A stretch of DNA of 64,000 bases from contig JBBDXA010000132.1 in assembly GCA_040902585.1 (NCBI GenBank), forward strand, positions 1 through 64,000, given 5' to 3'. Position 1 is the first letter of the stretch. Each line of letters begins with the position of its first letter. Shown here in pieces: positions 56,501 to 64,000 of this stretch. The notes under the pieces were generated by a model. It had not been told where the DNA came from. It saw only the letters and a program-made list of their open reading frames with translations, and searched no databases. Both the position numbers and the translations under genes were made by a program. The DNA is from JBBDXA01 sp040902585. GTDB lineage: Bacteria; Planctomycetota; Phycisphaerae; Phycisphaerales; Phycisphaeraceae.

Positions 56501-59500
56501 GGGTTGATATCGCCGTTCGCATCCGCGTCGTTAAGCAGCACGTCAATCACGACAGGCACGTCTTCAATCGTCGAAGCCTGGTCCGGCCGCGTCTGCGGGG
56601 CGATATTCACCGTCGCCACCGAGAAGGTCGTGACCACTGGCTGCGCGAGCGAGAGGTGGTCAATGCTGGTCAAGGCATCGCTGATCGTCAGCGTGAACTG
56701 GTCAGCCGCGAGACCTGCGATAGTCAGCGTCACCGTGCGGGTGTTCACGTCGTAATCCACCGCCTCGATATTGACCGCGCCTGTCGCGTTGCCGTTGATT
56801 ACGTAGCTATTGATGTTGAGCACCGAGTCCGCTTCGCTGCCGGTGCCGATGAACATGTCTTCGCTAAACTCGATCGTGATCGTCGTGAGCGAGACATCGA
56901 CGACCGAGCCGTTTGCGGGATCAACCGAAACCACCAGCGGGTGCTCGGCCGGCTTGAGTACATCCACCTGCGTGCTCTGGCTGATGAGAATCCGGCCGTC
57001 GCTCGTCGTGCGCACCACATCGCCGCGGCTGCCGCCCTGCGCGACCGCCACCGTGCGCAGCGTCGCCATGTCCACCATCGTCAGCTCACTCGTGTTCGGC
57101 TCCACCGCGCCGGTCGAAGAGAGCGCGCCGGTGTTGTGTGACACGAAGAGCAACCCTTCGAGACTCGTGCCCGCCTGTCCGAAGGAAATCGAATCGATGA
57201 GCGAATCAAATGTCAGCACCGTCTCAACGCGGCGGCGTTCGTTGAACTTCACCACGCTCTGGCGATCAGGCCAGGTCACGGCAAACAGCTCGCCCGTCGG
57301 CGAGAAGGCGAGGCTGCCCACACGCAAATCCTTGTCGCGCGAGAAGCGAGTGAACGTCTGTGTCGCAGGATCGAAGACTTCGACGCCGCCGTTGGAAGAA
57401 ACGAAAACACGATCAGTGCCCGGCTCGACAGCCAGAGCGATGGTGAGGCCTTCGCCGAACTGATTCAGAATCGCGCCGCTGGTTGGATCGAGCTCAAGCA
57501 GCGGGCCGCCGCCGGTCGTCGCCCACAGCCGACCCTGGCTGTCGAAGGCGAGATTGAAGATGGGAAAGGCAAGAGTGGCGAGCGGAGTGCCTGCGATGCC
57601 GCCGTCTTCGGTGAAGCGATAGAGTTCGTTGCGACCCGCGCCACCGCTGATCAGGAACGAACCATCAGGCGCTTCGACAATCGCCATCGCGGCGATGTCG
57701 GCATGGCTTTGAGCGATGTTGGTCGCAAAGGTGCGACCGGTGAACGGCCGCAATACCCCGTCAAATTCAGGCGGCAGCACTGGCGGAACCGCCGCCAGAT
57801 CGCCAAGCTCCGCAGCCGTGAACAGTGCATTCGTTGATGGGGCGGCGCTGGGCGTCGGCGCGATGCCGAAGTCGGGCAACGTGCCTTCAAGATCCGTCAA
57901 CTCGCCAAGGTTCACGCCTGATCCATCGTTGGGCGCGAGCAGGCCCAGCGGCGGCTCCTCGCGGTTGCCGGCCTTGTCCGTCGCCAGCGCGAGGAACTCA
58001 TACGACTTGCCTTGCGTCCCGGTGAACACTTCCGATCCGGAAGCATCCGTCCGTCGCCGTTGCCAGATGACAAAGTCGCCGCCGTCCTCCGCCACGTAGA
58101 TCGTCACATGTTTGAAGCCCGAGCCATCAGTGTCATCGAGCGCGTTCCAGGAGACGTTGAAGTTCGGTGCCGCTGGCGTGATGCGCGTGACGGTGAGCTG
58201 TGTCACCGGCGCGGCCGCATCGATGCGCTGCGTGAGCAGTTCCGTGTCTTCGGGGGCGGCGTTATCGAAGAAGACGCGCGCCGAGGCCGTGACTTCATCG
58301 CCGGTGTTCACATCATCTTCAGTACGAATCGTATAGCTCACGAAGCCGAAGCCGTCGCCCAGCGCGTTATTCGGAGGCAGGAGTCCGCGATTGGGGTCGG
58401 TGATGAGCTGCCCGGTGATCGGGTTGATCGCCTGAAGGAGCCAGGTCGCTTCGTTGGCAGCGAGATCGATGCCCGCGCTGACGCGCAGGATGAAGCCCTT
58501 TGTGTCGAGGAAATCGATATCAGCCGTGTACACGCCGCGATCCGAGGGCACCTCGATATTGATATCGCCGATGCGGATGTCACCGAGGCGGAAGCTGCGC
58601 GTGTCAAGCTGTTCATCGATATCCACGACGATGCGTACTTCATTCACAAACGACGAAGCGCTGGGATCATTCTGGAAGTTGACGGTGTAGGGGAGCGGGA
58701 CAGCGACGGGGAGGAAGCCGCTGGACTCGGCGCTGAACGGTCCGGTGATCGAAGCGATGCCCGTGGCGGCTGCATCACCCGTGAGGAATCGGCGCAGGTC
58801 CAGGTCGGCAAGCTGCGAAGGATCGTCAAAGCTGATGCCGGTAAACTGGAAGTCGGCGGGAAGGCCGAGACCGCGGTCTTCAAATTTGATCCACGGCGCG
58901 TACACGTTGAAGGCGATGAACTGCGTCTGCGCGGAGAGGCCCAGATCAAACTGCTCGAACGTCGGCAACACGGGGATCGGATTGCCGCTGGTCGGATGCT
59001 GACCCTGTGTGGGAGCTTCGAGTGTTTCATCGTGCCCGTACTGAAGGCGCAGCGATTCGAAGAAGGCGATGAGGTCGCCGCTGAGCAGGTCGCTGCCCGC
59101 CGGTCCCATGAGAGCGCCGGTGGCCAGCAGTGACATGAGGCTTTGAATGACGGCGTGTTCACGGATGGGCGGCGCGCTGCCTTGCGGGCGCAGCACGCCG
59201 GCCTCTTCGAGCGAGGCGAGGAAGAGAGCATCCCACGTGGCCTTGTCCGCCGCGATCGCGAGCAGGCCGGCTGAGGCACCGGCATCGGCAAGAATGCCTT
59301 GCCGCAGTTGCTCCGCTTCACCAAGCGAATGTTCGATGAACTGGGCGCGGGTCATCGCCGTCGCCGCGACAACGACGTTGAACTGAAACGGCACGAACGC
59401 TTCGGTCAAAAAGTCTGGAATCGAGCCGAAAGCCTTATACGTTGCAAACAATCCCGGCTGAATCAGATCAAGTCCTTGCGGACCATCATCAAGCACACCA

Positions 59501-62500
59501 GACGCCGCCACATCCGGACGCGCGGCATAGATGCGTTCGCGAAGCTGCTCGAAATTGCGTTCGTTGAGTTCCTTCAGGCCGGGATACGTTTCAACATTGA
59601 ACGTGAAGCCGTCGAAGCCGAACGCGTGCTGATCGTAAAGATACCCAGAGGTGAGCAGGTAGCCGTTGGTGTTAGTGGCCGGATTCAGGCTCGGGAAAGG
59701 CACGCCGTCGAGATCGGTCTCGGGAGCCGAGCCGCGGACGTTGGAGAAGAAGTTCAGGTAATCGAGCTGATAGACGTGCGAGTTGGTTCCCATCTCCGGG
59801 ATACCGACCTGGAAAAACACGTAGGGCGTGTCAACATTGCCCGTGCCCTGCACCGCGACGCTGTAGGTGCCCACATCACCCGCGAGGATGAAGCGTGGCC
59901 CGCCCACGCCGATGGTCACATCCGCTTCGATCGCCCGCTCGACGAGGAACCGGTAAGGCACCACCGCGAAGGCACCATCCGGGTTCGTCACCTTCACGTC
60001 ATACAACCCGCGCGGCTGCCCGGTGAAATCAAATGCCGCGATGATCGTCGTGCCGTCGATGACTTCAAAACTCACCGGCGCAATCTCAGCGAAACCGGGG
60101 CGCGTCAACGTGACCACCGCGCCGGGATCGAACTTCGCTCCGCTGATCGTGGCCGTGACAAACGCGCTGTCGCCGCCGACATCGGTCTTCACATTCGTGA
60201 TCGACAGCGGCAGCAGTTCGGCGATGACCGTCACCGGCGTATTGGGCCCCGGTTCATTCTGGCCGCGGATGAGAATGTAGACGATGCCGTCGGCGGTCGA
60301 AGGCAGAATCGAGATGAGATTCGCAGACAACCCACCTTCGTAATCCGCATCAAACGTGGCGCTGGTCGGGGCTGCATCCTGTCTGAGGAAAAGCTCGTGG
60401 ACCGATTGCCCGCTGCTGGAGCGCAGCGTGACGCGAAGCGTTTCATTGGCGGGCACCTGCACGGCGAGCAGCCGTTCTTGTCCGCGCGAAAGTGTCGTAT
60501 CGAACGCGATACCGAGCTGGATCTCCTGCACGGTCACTTCGACGGTGTCAGTCGAAGCCGCAGCGTTATTCATCTCACCGACAGAGACCTCCGGCCCTTC
60601 AAAGACCTGGTTGAAAATGTCGTTGCGAACAATGATGAAGTACGGCCCAGGCGTCACGGGCGGAAGGAACGCATCAAGCGAGAGCGAGTAACTTTCCCCC
60701 GCGCCGACGCTGCCGGTGAACGTGGCTGTGCCCATCGGGCGATCGCCAATATCCCACGTTTCATCGAGCGAAAGATAAACCGCGTCGCTCCACTGCCCGC
60801 TGGCCGTGTCACCGCTGGTGTTCAGGACATCCCACTCCACGTGCAGCAATTCACCTGTCTGTACCGTCGAAGGATCGAAGCGGATTTCCTGGATCACCAT
60901 GTCCGTGGCGGGCGGCTGTTCTATAAGGATCGTGACGAAGCGATCATTGTTGCGTTCGTTTGTTCCTTCAAACACATTGCCGATGACGCTGTTGGCGCGG
61001 ATCGGATCCGTCACCGCGAAGAGATTGAACTCACCCAGGAAATCAGTCGGAGCCTGCACCTTCAACGTGACATCGAACGATTCGCCGGGATTGAGCACGC
61101 CCTGATGCGTCGACTCCTTGAGGAACTTGTCGGACTTGATATCGAGCAGACCGTCGCGAGAAAGGAACAGCATGTTGTTCCACGCGGCCTCGGAACCAGG
61201 GACCGCGGCGGTGCCGAGGTTGGCGACGGTGAAGGTCACATCGAACACCTGCCCCGACAAAACCGTTGACGGCGCGACGATGGCGGTGACCTGAAGATCG
61301 GGCGCGGGCGAGAGCGTAATGTTCACAGCCTCGGCAAGAATATTGTCGCCTTCAAATTGGAACTCGAACACGTGGCCGCGTGACAGGTCGCGGCGGGAGA
61401 GATCGACCATGTCAAAGGGAATGAAGTCCGCATCGAACGACAGAATCACGCCGTTGAGGTTGAAGCCGATGTCGCTCTTGATGCTGCCGAGCTTTTCTTC
61501 TTCCGCGAAAGAATCGGTGAACCCGAGGATGAAGAAATCACCCTCGACGCCTTCGGGCAGGCGGAAGGAGAGCGTGGTGGTGTAGCTGTCGCCCGCGCCC
61601 AGCGCGACCTGGCGCGAGATTTCACTCAGGAACAAGTCAGCCGAGTCAAGCGAAGCGTCGCGCGAAAGGAAGAAGCTGTCCTTGTATTTGTCCGTACGCG
61701 TCGCGCGGTTGCCGTCGTTCTTGACGGTGTAGGTAATCTGCACCAGTTCGCCCGACAGCGGCGGCGTGTCAATGAGAATCTCTTCGAGCACGAGGTTCGG
61801 CTCGAAGAACTCCACCGTCACCGCTTCGCTGTGCAGGTTATTGCTCGGGTCTTCATAGGCCCACCGGCGGAAATCATTCAGCAATGTTTCGTTGCTGCCT
61901 TGGTCGCCGGGGAACCAGTCTTCGTTCACGATGCGCGAGGTCAGCGGGAAGAACAGCGGCGAGAGATCGTTGTGAGCATCCAGGTGAATGAAAATGTGGT
62001 AGTCACCGTCAAGGCCCTGCGGCAGCTTCGCGGTGAACTCGGCAACGTAGCTTTCGCCCGGCGCAAGCGAATCGGGCGCAGCCTGAACGTGCGTGCCCAG
62101 GAACGAAGCGCGGATGCGGTCGAACTCTTCACCGCGACCGATCCAGATGAAATCCTGCCAGTATTCGGAACCGGTCCACAGGGCGTTCGCGCCCTGATTC
62201 GTCACCGTGTAGCGAATCGTCACCGACTCGCCTGATTGCAGATCAGGCGACACTTCCACATTCGTAATCACAAGGTCCGCCAATATCGGCGTCACGTTCG
62301 TCGCCACTGCCAGCGAGTTGTTGTCTTCAAAGACTTCCTTGACCACATTGAAGTCATCACTGATTGCAAGCTGTTCATCATCCGTCACCACGGCGAAGAA
62401 CATGCCCGAAGCCGAGGGCGAGAGAAGGACATTCACTGTTTCGGTGTAGCTCTCATTGACGCCCAGCGGGCCCTGATGGAAGCGCTCGGCAACCATGATG

Positions 62501-64000
62501 CTGTGGGCATCCGGATGGAGCGGGTCCGCCATGTTGGTGAGATACACACGGTCGATCCACTTGCCGTTGGCGATGCCTGTGCTCAGGTTCTGCACGGTGT
62601 ACGTCACGGCAATGTTGTCGCCGCCGACCGCCGTCGCTGGTGCGATGATCTGTGTCACTTCCAGGTCTGGCTGTACGCCGACGACATCAATCGCCGCGGC
62701 TTTGAAGTTGTTGCCATCGATCTCATCCGGATCATCCGGGTTCACATTGATCGCAAGCGTGTCTTCGAGCACCGCATTCACCGGATCGACCCATGGCGTG
62801 ATGTAATACACACCTGACGGCAGATTGGCGGGCAGCGTGATCGACTGCGTCAGATCGATGCCTTGATTCACATCCAGCGGCGCATCGATCGCGAAGGTGC
62901 GCAGCAGGATGTCGCCCGCCTGCGGATTGGGGCGGTTCTTGTCGATCGTCAGCCAGATTTGGCCGAGGTATTGGCCGATGTTGGTCGGACCTGAGCCAAG
63001 ATTTTCAACGGAGAAAGTCACATCGAAGGTCGAGCCCGCTGTGACCTGCGCGGGGATGATCACATCGTTCACCACCAGGTCCGCCAGCGGTAGCGGGTTC
63101 ACGAAGATCGGTTGCGCGAAGAGATTGTTCTCGTTGGGGAACTCGTCAACCTGATTGCGATTATCGGTACGGACAAGGATGAACATGTCGCCGCGGAATC
63201 GCTGGGGCACGACGATGGAGCCGGTGCTGGTGAGATAACTGTCGCCGGGCAGCAAGGCAGCCCCGTTGTCAAACTCGCCGATAAGAATGTCATCGTTGCT
63301 GATCTGATTATCGAGCGAGAGATAGACAATGTCCTTCCACCTCGAAGGCGTGGAGCCGAGCGTGCCTTGATTGGTGACGATGAACTCGAGGGCCAGCGTG
63401 GAGCCGGCATCCACGTCGGCCGGTGCGTTGACCTGTTGCACTTGTAGATCAGCGCGCGGCCGCAGAGAGACTTCGATCACCGCATCATCCGGCACGGCGT
63501 TGTTGGCGGTGTTGTCCTCGAATACCCGGCCGTCATGATTCGAAGCGACCACGACGCGATAGCTGCCGTTGGTCGTCGAAGGAACAATGATGCGTTCGGT
63601 GCGCGTGTAGCTGCCGCCGACGGCGAGTGGACCGGTGAAGGTGAATCCACCCAGCGGGACAGCCGCGGCATCCGGATCGCCATCGACCTGGAGGAAGAGC
63701 AGGTCTTCCCATGTGCCGCTGGCGAGAGCCGCGCCCTGATTGGTTACCGTCCAGGTCACATCGATCGCAGTGCCGTCGAGGGCGGTCGCGGGGGCGATGA
63801 TGTTCGTCACCGTCAGATCAGGCGAAGGCGACAGCGTGACATTGATCGCGCCTGAAACGGATGTGTTGTTGTCCGTATGAATGAATTCGAACGGCCCGCC
63901 CTGGGCCGCGGCCTGCACGACGACGAAGAGATCGCCGCTGTAACCATTAGGCACCACCACCTGCGCGCCGCGAACGTAATTGCTCCCGGCCGCGATCGGG
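47569..64000 (-). CDS. Giant extracellular CARDB/Ig-like/RHS-repeat protein (N-terminus outside window)
   Basis: The frame is open to the right edge, so the visible part is about 5476 residues. From the N-terminal side it carries at least eight CARDB adhesion-type repeats (about 63830-60520, each opening like PDLTVTNIIAPA), a pre-peptidase-like and a TIG-like segment (to about 59950), and an unassigned region. An NHL-like propeller follows (about 57740-56960), then a Big_5-like and a cadherin-like domain (56950-56330). A dockerin-like pair of Ca-binding loops (55610-55450; DFDVNSDGIINQTD) comes next, then about six Ig-like units (to 52350). YD repeats fill 51570-48700, followed by the RHS core (48700-48400; GRFMQLDPAAG, then YIYGNSDPTSYADPSGE). 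The last 275 residues are an unrecognised, Gly/Ser-rich tip. It is probably secreted and cell-surface. No frameshift is seen. Confidence 0.92.
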   Translation of the reverse strand, partial: PIAAGSNYVRGAQVVVPNGYSGDLFVVVQAAAQGGPFEFIHTDNNTSVSGAINVTLSPSPDLTVTNIIAPATALDGTAIDVTWTVTNQGAALASGTWEDLLFLQVDGDPDAAAVPLGGFTFTGPLAVGGSYTRTERIIVPSTTNGSYRVVVASNHDGRVFEDNTANNAVPDDAVIEVSLRPRADLQVQQVNAPADVDAGSTLALEFIVTNQGTLGSTPSRWKDIVYLSLDNQISNDDILIGEFDNGAALLPGDSYLTSTGSIVVPQRFRGDMFILVRTDNRNQVDEFPNENNLFAQPIFVNPLPLADLVVNDVIIPAQVTAGSTFDVTFSVENLGSGPTNIGQYLGQIWLTIDKNRPNPQAGDILLRTFAIDAPLDVNQGIDLTQSITLPANLPSGVYYITPWVDPVNAVLEDTLAINVNPDDPDEIDGNNFKAAAIDVVGVQPDLEVTQIIAPATAVGGDNIAVTYTVQNLSTGIANGKWIDRVYLTNMADPLHPDAHSIMVAERFHQGPLGVNESYTETVNVLLSPSASGMFFAVVTDDEQLAISDDFNVVKEVFEDNNSLAVATNVTPILADLVITNVEVSPDLQSGESVTIRYTVTNQGANALWTGSEYWQDFIWIGRGEEFDRIRASFLGTHVQAAPDSLAPGESYVAEFTAKLPQGLDGDYHIFIHLDAHNDLSPLFFPLTSRIVNEDWFPGDQGSNETLLNDFRRWAYEDPSNNLHSEAVTVEFFEPNLVLEEILIDTPPLSGELVQITYTVKNDGNRATRTDKYKDSFFLSRDASLDSADLFLSEISRQVALGAGDSYTTTLSFRLPEGVEGDFFILGFTDSFAEEEKLGSIKSDIGFNLNGVILSFDADFIPFDMVDLSRRDLSRGHVFEFQFEGDNILAEAVNITLSPAPDLQVTAIVAPSTVLSGQVFDVTFTVANLGTAAVPGSEAAWNNMLFLSRDGLLDIKSDKFLKESTHQGVLNPGESFDVTLKVQAPTDFLGEFNLFAVTDPIRANSVIGNVFEGTNERNNDRFVTILIEQPPATDMVIQEIRFDPSTVQTGELLHVEWDVLNTSGDTASGQWSDAVYLSLDETWDIGDRPMGTATFTGSVGAGESYSLSLDAFLPPVTPGPYFIIVRNDIFNQVFEGPEVSVGEMNNAAASTDTVEVTVQEIQLGIAFDTTLSRGQERLLAVQVPANETLRVTLRSSSGQSVHELFLRQDAAPTSATFDADYEGGLSANLISILPSTADGIVYILIRGQNEPGPNTPVTVIAELLPLSITNVKTDVGGDSAFVTATISGAKFDPGAVVTLTRPGFAEIAPVSFEVIDGTTIIAAFDFTGQPRGLYDVKVTNPDGAFAVVPYRFLVERAIEADVTIGVGGPRFILAGDVGTYSVAVQGTGNVDTPYVFFQVGIPEMGTNSHVYQLDYLNFFSNVRGSAPETDLDGVPFPSLNPATNTNGYLLTSGYLYDQHAFGFDGFTFNVETYPGLKELNERNFEQLRERIYAARPDVAASGVLDDGPQGLDLIQPGLFATYKAFGSIPDFLTEAFVPFQFNVVVAATAMTRAQFIEHSLGEAEQLRQGILADAGASAGLLAIAADKATWDALFLASLEEAGVLRPQGSAPPIREHAVIQSLMSLLATGALMGPAGSDLLSGDLIAFFESLRLQYGHDETLEAPTQGQHPTSGNPIPVLPTFEQFDLGLSAQTQFIAFNVYAPWIKFEDRGLGLPADFQFTGISFDDPSQLADLDLRRFLTGDAAATGIASITGPFSAESSGFLPVAVPLPYTVNFQNDPSASSFVNEVRIVVDIDEQLDTRSFRLGDIRIGDINIEVPSDRGVYTADIDFLDTKGFILRVSAGIDLAANEATWLLQAINPITGQLITDPNRGLLPPNNALGDGFGFVSYTIRTEDDVNTGDEVTASARVFFDNAAPEDTELLTQRIDAAAPVTQLTVTRITPAAPNFNVSWNALDDTDGSGFKHVTIYVAEDGGDFVIWQRRRTDASGSEVFTGTQGKSYEFLALATDKAGNREEPPLGLLAPNDGSGVNLGELTDLEGTLPDFGIAPTPSAAPSTNALFTAAELGDLAAVPPVLPPEFDGVLRPFTGRTFATNIAQSHADIAAMAIVEAPDGSFLISGGAGRNELYRFTEDGGIAGTPLATLAFPIFNLAFDSQGRLWATTGGGPLLELDPTSGAILNQFGEGLTIALAVEPGTDRVFVSSNGGVEVFDPATQTFTRFSRDKDLRVGSLAFSPTGELFAVTWPDRQSVVKFNERRRVETVLTFDSLIDSISFGQAGTSLEGLLFVSHNTGALSSTGAVEPNTSELTMVDMATLRTVAVAQGGSRGDVVRTTSDGRILISQSTQVDVLKPAEHPLVVSVDPANGSVVDVSLTTITIEFSEDMFIGTGSEADSVLNINSYVINGNATGAVNIEAVDYDVNTRTVTLTIAGLAADQFTLTISDALTSIDHLSLAQPVVTTFSVATVNIAPQTRPDQASTIEDVPVVIDVLLNDADANGDINPTTVVITQQPLHGSASANATTGRITYTPVANYSGPDELRYTVKDLAGQVSNESLVKITVAAVADVPLLTAEAASGPQDTAIALAITAALTDTDGSESLLIEISGVPDGATLSAGTLIAPGVYSLTADELVGLTLTPALGSSEDFTLFITATATEGSNGAAASETVVLPVEVVAAVVDPVTVTDFVINDGDAQRSFIHSATVQFNQDVIIEDVTQNVRLIARGTGAAVGLTPDRFTYDDATFTLRINLDGITLPNDHYFIRLSTDGITSAAARNVHLTDTDLRPDDGALNLEFHKLEADWDGNDLVNQSDGSLLGMHYVSKVGQPKYDADFDVNSDGIINQTDYTVWRRALNRSSDSYGPELLIALANDTGRSDSDRVTFDATIKGAVDDTAGLGVISAGVDAAATFNISSFIAPDGTFTLTLANLATIKGSALLDGVHTLNILARDARGNTSTSSLTFTLDRLAPAAPAQPDLLPAFDSGASSTDNLTNLSALTVRTSGAADDLVRLTVDGNATGAQLGAGPHDFAINLAEGVHDITAQSEDLAGNLSVLSPILSITVDKTPPTLPVFDTTSTVSDTITLTGQTDANTRVDLIEAGLTATSAGDGSYSFAGIALALGLNKFTVTATDAAGNSSTFAGAIRRLGAEQDAPVIVAGLANDTGISASDGITTDATITGSVIDPSNTPIAMLMAGLGGTPNVDITSALAGGFFTVTPALLELIHGGALADGAYTLSLQAKDAFLNLSTVTTVSFTLDRTVPAIPGTPELAAESDLGDSDDNLTSDDTPTFEVSGEDDAIIELIVDGLSVSSATVIDGIATLTAGPLGDGDHEVTARTVSDSGAASDATPPLIITIDTVGPAVLTLFLDPLSDTAPAGDDSTALETVALIGMTDSNTRVQLFRGNALSVAIAETVSNGAGEYSFADISLAIGANAFTAAASDAAGNTLTASRTITSTAADTLAPVVLGKLKNDTGRSASDAITFDATITGVINDASAITAFTASIDGKAPISMLSKLVGGVFTLSITDLNTLNGSALPDGTHTLTLRATDQGGLQSAAHNVIFTLDTLRPNRPETPDLLAISDTGLSDTDNITNAAIISLVAGGENGAILRLFIEGALTDQLTLTGTQTTFDLAGLSEGIKRISTRAEDVAGNQSLFSNLLLVTIDRTAPDVVALALDDASNTRPFGDNETTFENVRLVGSTEAGMLVTLQNTGAEQLVGADGAFAFKRIDLPALGDHLFTVSATDTAGNTTVGQQIIKRVDFTDSDLLRPEVTLTVSSATNTVGGSVTLTLTTADNIGVVSRELVINGQNVTVQPDGTATFTPTTPGFFTATATAKDAAGNEGQAQGEFSFFLDPVLSGDTTAPIALINDADLTGIVNNIANLTGTASDANLLRYTLAVSPKGVDAFEVFATGTSNVTDGVLGAFDPTVLNNGFYDVRLTVIDTSGNSSTSTRTLRVEGQTKVGNFTVAFIDASIPAAGLPLNLTRAYDSRNRFESGDFGFGWDMSVDSLSVSAANVLGNAGFTQTVSQLTADFKFVGFSNSKDVTVAVTMPDGQVEKFILGFTGFATTAANPGPLQRTKLFFKPLPGTTTTLEALADNIVDVVPTAFGPVEFHDRTTGEVYNPTRFKLTMSNGSFFIINTETGIESVTDTNGNALTFTPDAITHTDGRGIVIVRDLQDRITSITDPAGATTTYGYDFYGDLVTVTDTLGNVTRFTYDNNHRLLEVFDPLGRMGQRNEYDDDGRIIASIDGAGHRIEYEHDLAAKQEVVEDRKGAKTVTNYNENGFVTSITDALGNVTRFGVDDVGNVLSITDALGNITLMSYDDQNRMLTRTDPLGNTTSWTYDARGNVTSVTDPKGNSYGYEYDSRGNLTKLTDALANETDYIYNAAGLLTQMTDALGGVTTLAYDSQGNVVSETNALGHETTYTYNARGQQLSRTVTRTDEFGIERPLTVSMVYDALGRTTQLIDPFGEVATVEYNAAGQMIAREGINGERGEYSYDARGMLTRADYSDGTFDDRTYDANGAMTSFTSKFGTSALYEYDALGRNVRSVNDRGQVSVSEFDALGRGIAKENAFGDRVEFEYDAGGRFSSSPSAAAGLSGQPRVTASTDSSGRRIEYAYDPNGNVSQLVTAEGDIITPVYDALNRQTSMILPDGVASHQAYDALGRITSVESGDGLELTNGFDAIGRLSSVTNLAGQTIAYDYDELGNRTSITDANNNTTQWTYDDAGRITSRTLPMGMTESWTYNELHFVTSYTDFNGDTTTFAYDADDLLITETYDDGSTVTYTYTDAKLLETVTDSRGVTSYFYNDANQLNRYVNPDGTEVTYGYGLGGRLESITSLAGTTSYTYDNVGVLDSVTDASGGVTTWTDGVRTSTQHLPNGATQTTTIDVHGRITTMLIRDAGGDAVQSFIYDYNDADRSRTITELGGRATTYRYDENGWLIEETVADPVNGNETTTYTYDAFGNRATKNDSAGTITYTYDANDRLMSETGPSLLITYIYDDNGNLTSRTENGQVTTYAYDFEDRLIRVDTATGDVIEYAYDHEGRRVSRTLNGVVTNYLLNIMPSNEQVLDEYDASGNVIASYTYGLGRISQDRGGDVSYYHTDAQTSVRVLTDAAGELSDAYAYDAFGNLLDTDGSTVNPFGYVSEMYDPMAGLVHLRARDLDPRTGRFMQLDPAAGIPLLPVSLNKYIYGNSDPTSYADPSGELAGIMEGLRLVNTIIQLTGLSITAAGLGVVTFATLNAIRQGATWTGFGFAASTGASLGQIGQISVSQDRGLIIDLANMTGEIQTSLGTFFAGQKQNLNQAVSVTEGYSIGGSVNYSPVTRAVAALGMLYGEAGVTAGVSIDFNHANDGDSATASIGAYDLSVGFAISLGTPAGDPTSFSLSISVPDVVGTFFKELPLMGSGSIQPNFTELLGDLKIGSTGDFSLGAGFSHATYNPLVLAFMNTVFPPGIPAEFIDDYWVMGMGWWNQYQKLHGT

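Noticed and set aside
59299..61269. Long rightward open frame of 656 codons inside the giant gene
   Set aside because: It is antisense to clearly homologous CARDB and TIG-like coding sequence. Its own translation is Arg/Asp/His-rich with no domain, typical of a GC-rich shadow frame.

Overview
The window is about 64 kb of GC-rich bacterial DNA with one 10-base assembly gap (N at 23627-23636). The gene content points to Planctomycetota, perhaps Phycisphaerae. The evidence is paired DUF1501 and DUF1549/DUF1553 (PSD1-type) genes, a DUF1552 plus DUF1592-type pair, a PVC-type multidomain cytochrome c protein, a Rhodopirellula/Verrucomicrobium-type sigma factor with a FecR partner, a protein kinase with WD40 repeats, secreted PQQ-like propellers, a sulfatase, a PEP-CTERM protein and one giant extracellular protein gene. 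The taxonomic call is an inference from this content.

Left part (1-37.3 kb). This is a chromosomal region rich in exported proteins. It opens with a truncated sulfatase gene, a palindrome-rich spacer and a secreted FAD oxidoreductase. A pseudopilin, a PEP-CTERM protein, an unknown secreted protein and a large Ser/Thr kinase follow. Next is a leftward operon: alpha/beta hydrolase, PSD1 cytochrome, DUF1501 protein, and a NanM-like Kelch domain fused to a sodium/solute symporter, which suggests uptake of a sialic-acid-like sugar. Rightward from there lie a 1278-residue fusion (degenerate SGNH, propeller, HEAT, azurin-like cupredoxin, cytochrome c) and a second DUF1501 gene. After a leftward Uup-type ABC-F gene comes a sigma/FecR pair, two tandem PQQ-like propeller genes, DUF1552, an SUMF1-LRR fusion and a DUF1592-type cytochrome gene.

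Defence and mobile region (37.86-47.3 kb). The left edge appears to cut an intergenic hairpin repeat. A type IIG restriction-modification gene overlaps a PIN-domain toxin gene, which overlaps a small antitoxin-like gene. Beyond these lie decayed copies of the same module: two fragments of the RM gene's 3' end, a frameshifted antitoxin, a PIN tail relic and a further intact antitoxin paralogue. Upstream of the RM gene is a dense array of TAGACA/TGTCTA half-sites. After an unrecognised gene and tRNA-Asn(GTT) comes a compact rightward module of AbiEi, AbiEii and a serine recombinase.

Right part (47.57-64 kb). A single leftward gene, open at the window edge, encodes more than 5470 residues: CARDB repeats, Ig-like and cadherin-like modules, a dockerin-like segment, long YD/RHS repeats with an RHS core, and an unrecognised C-terminal tip.

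Intergenic palindromic repeats of several families recur through the window. The gap falls inside one of them.
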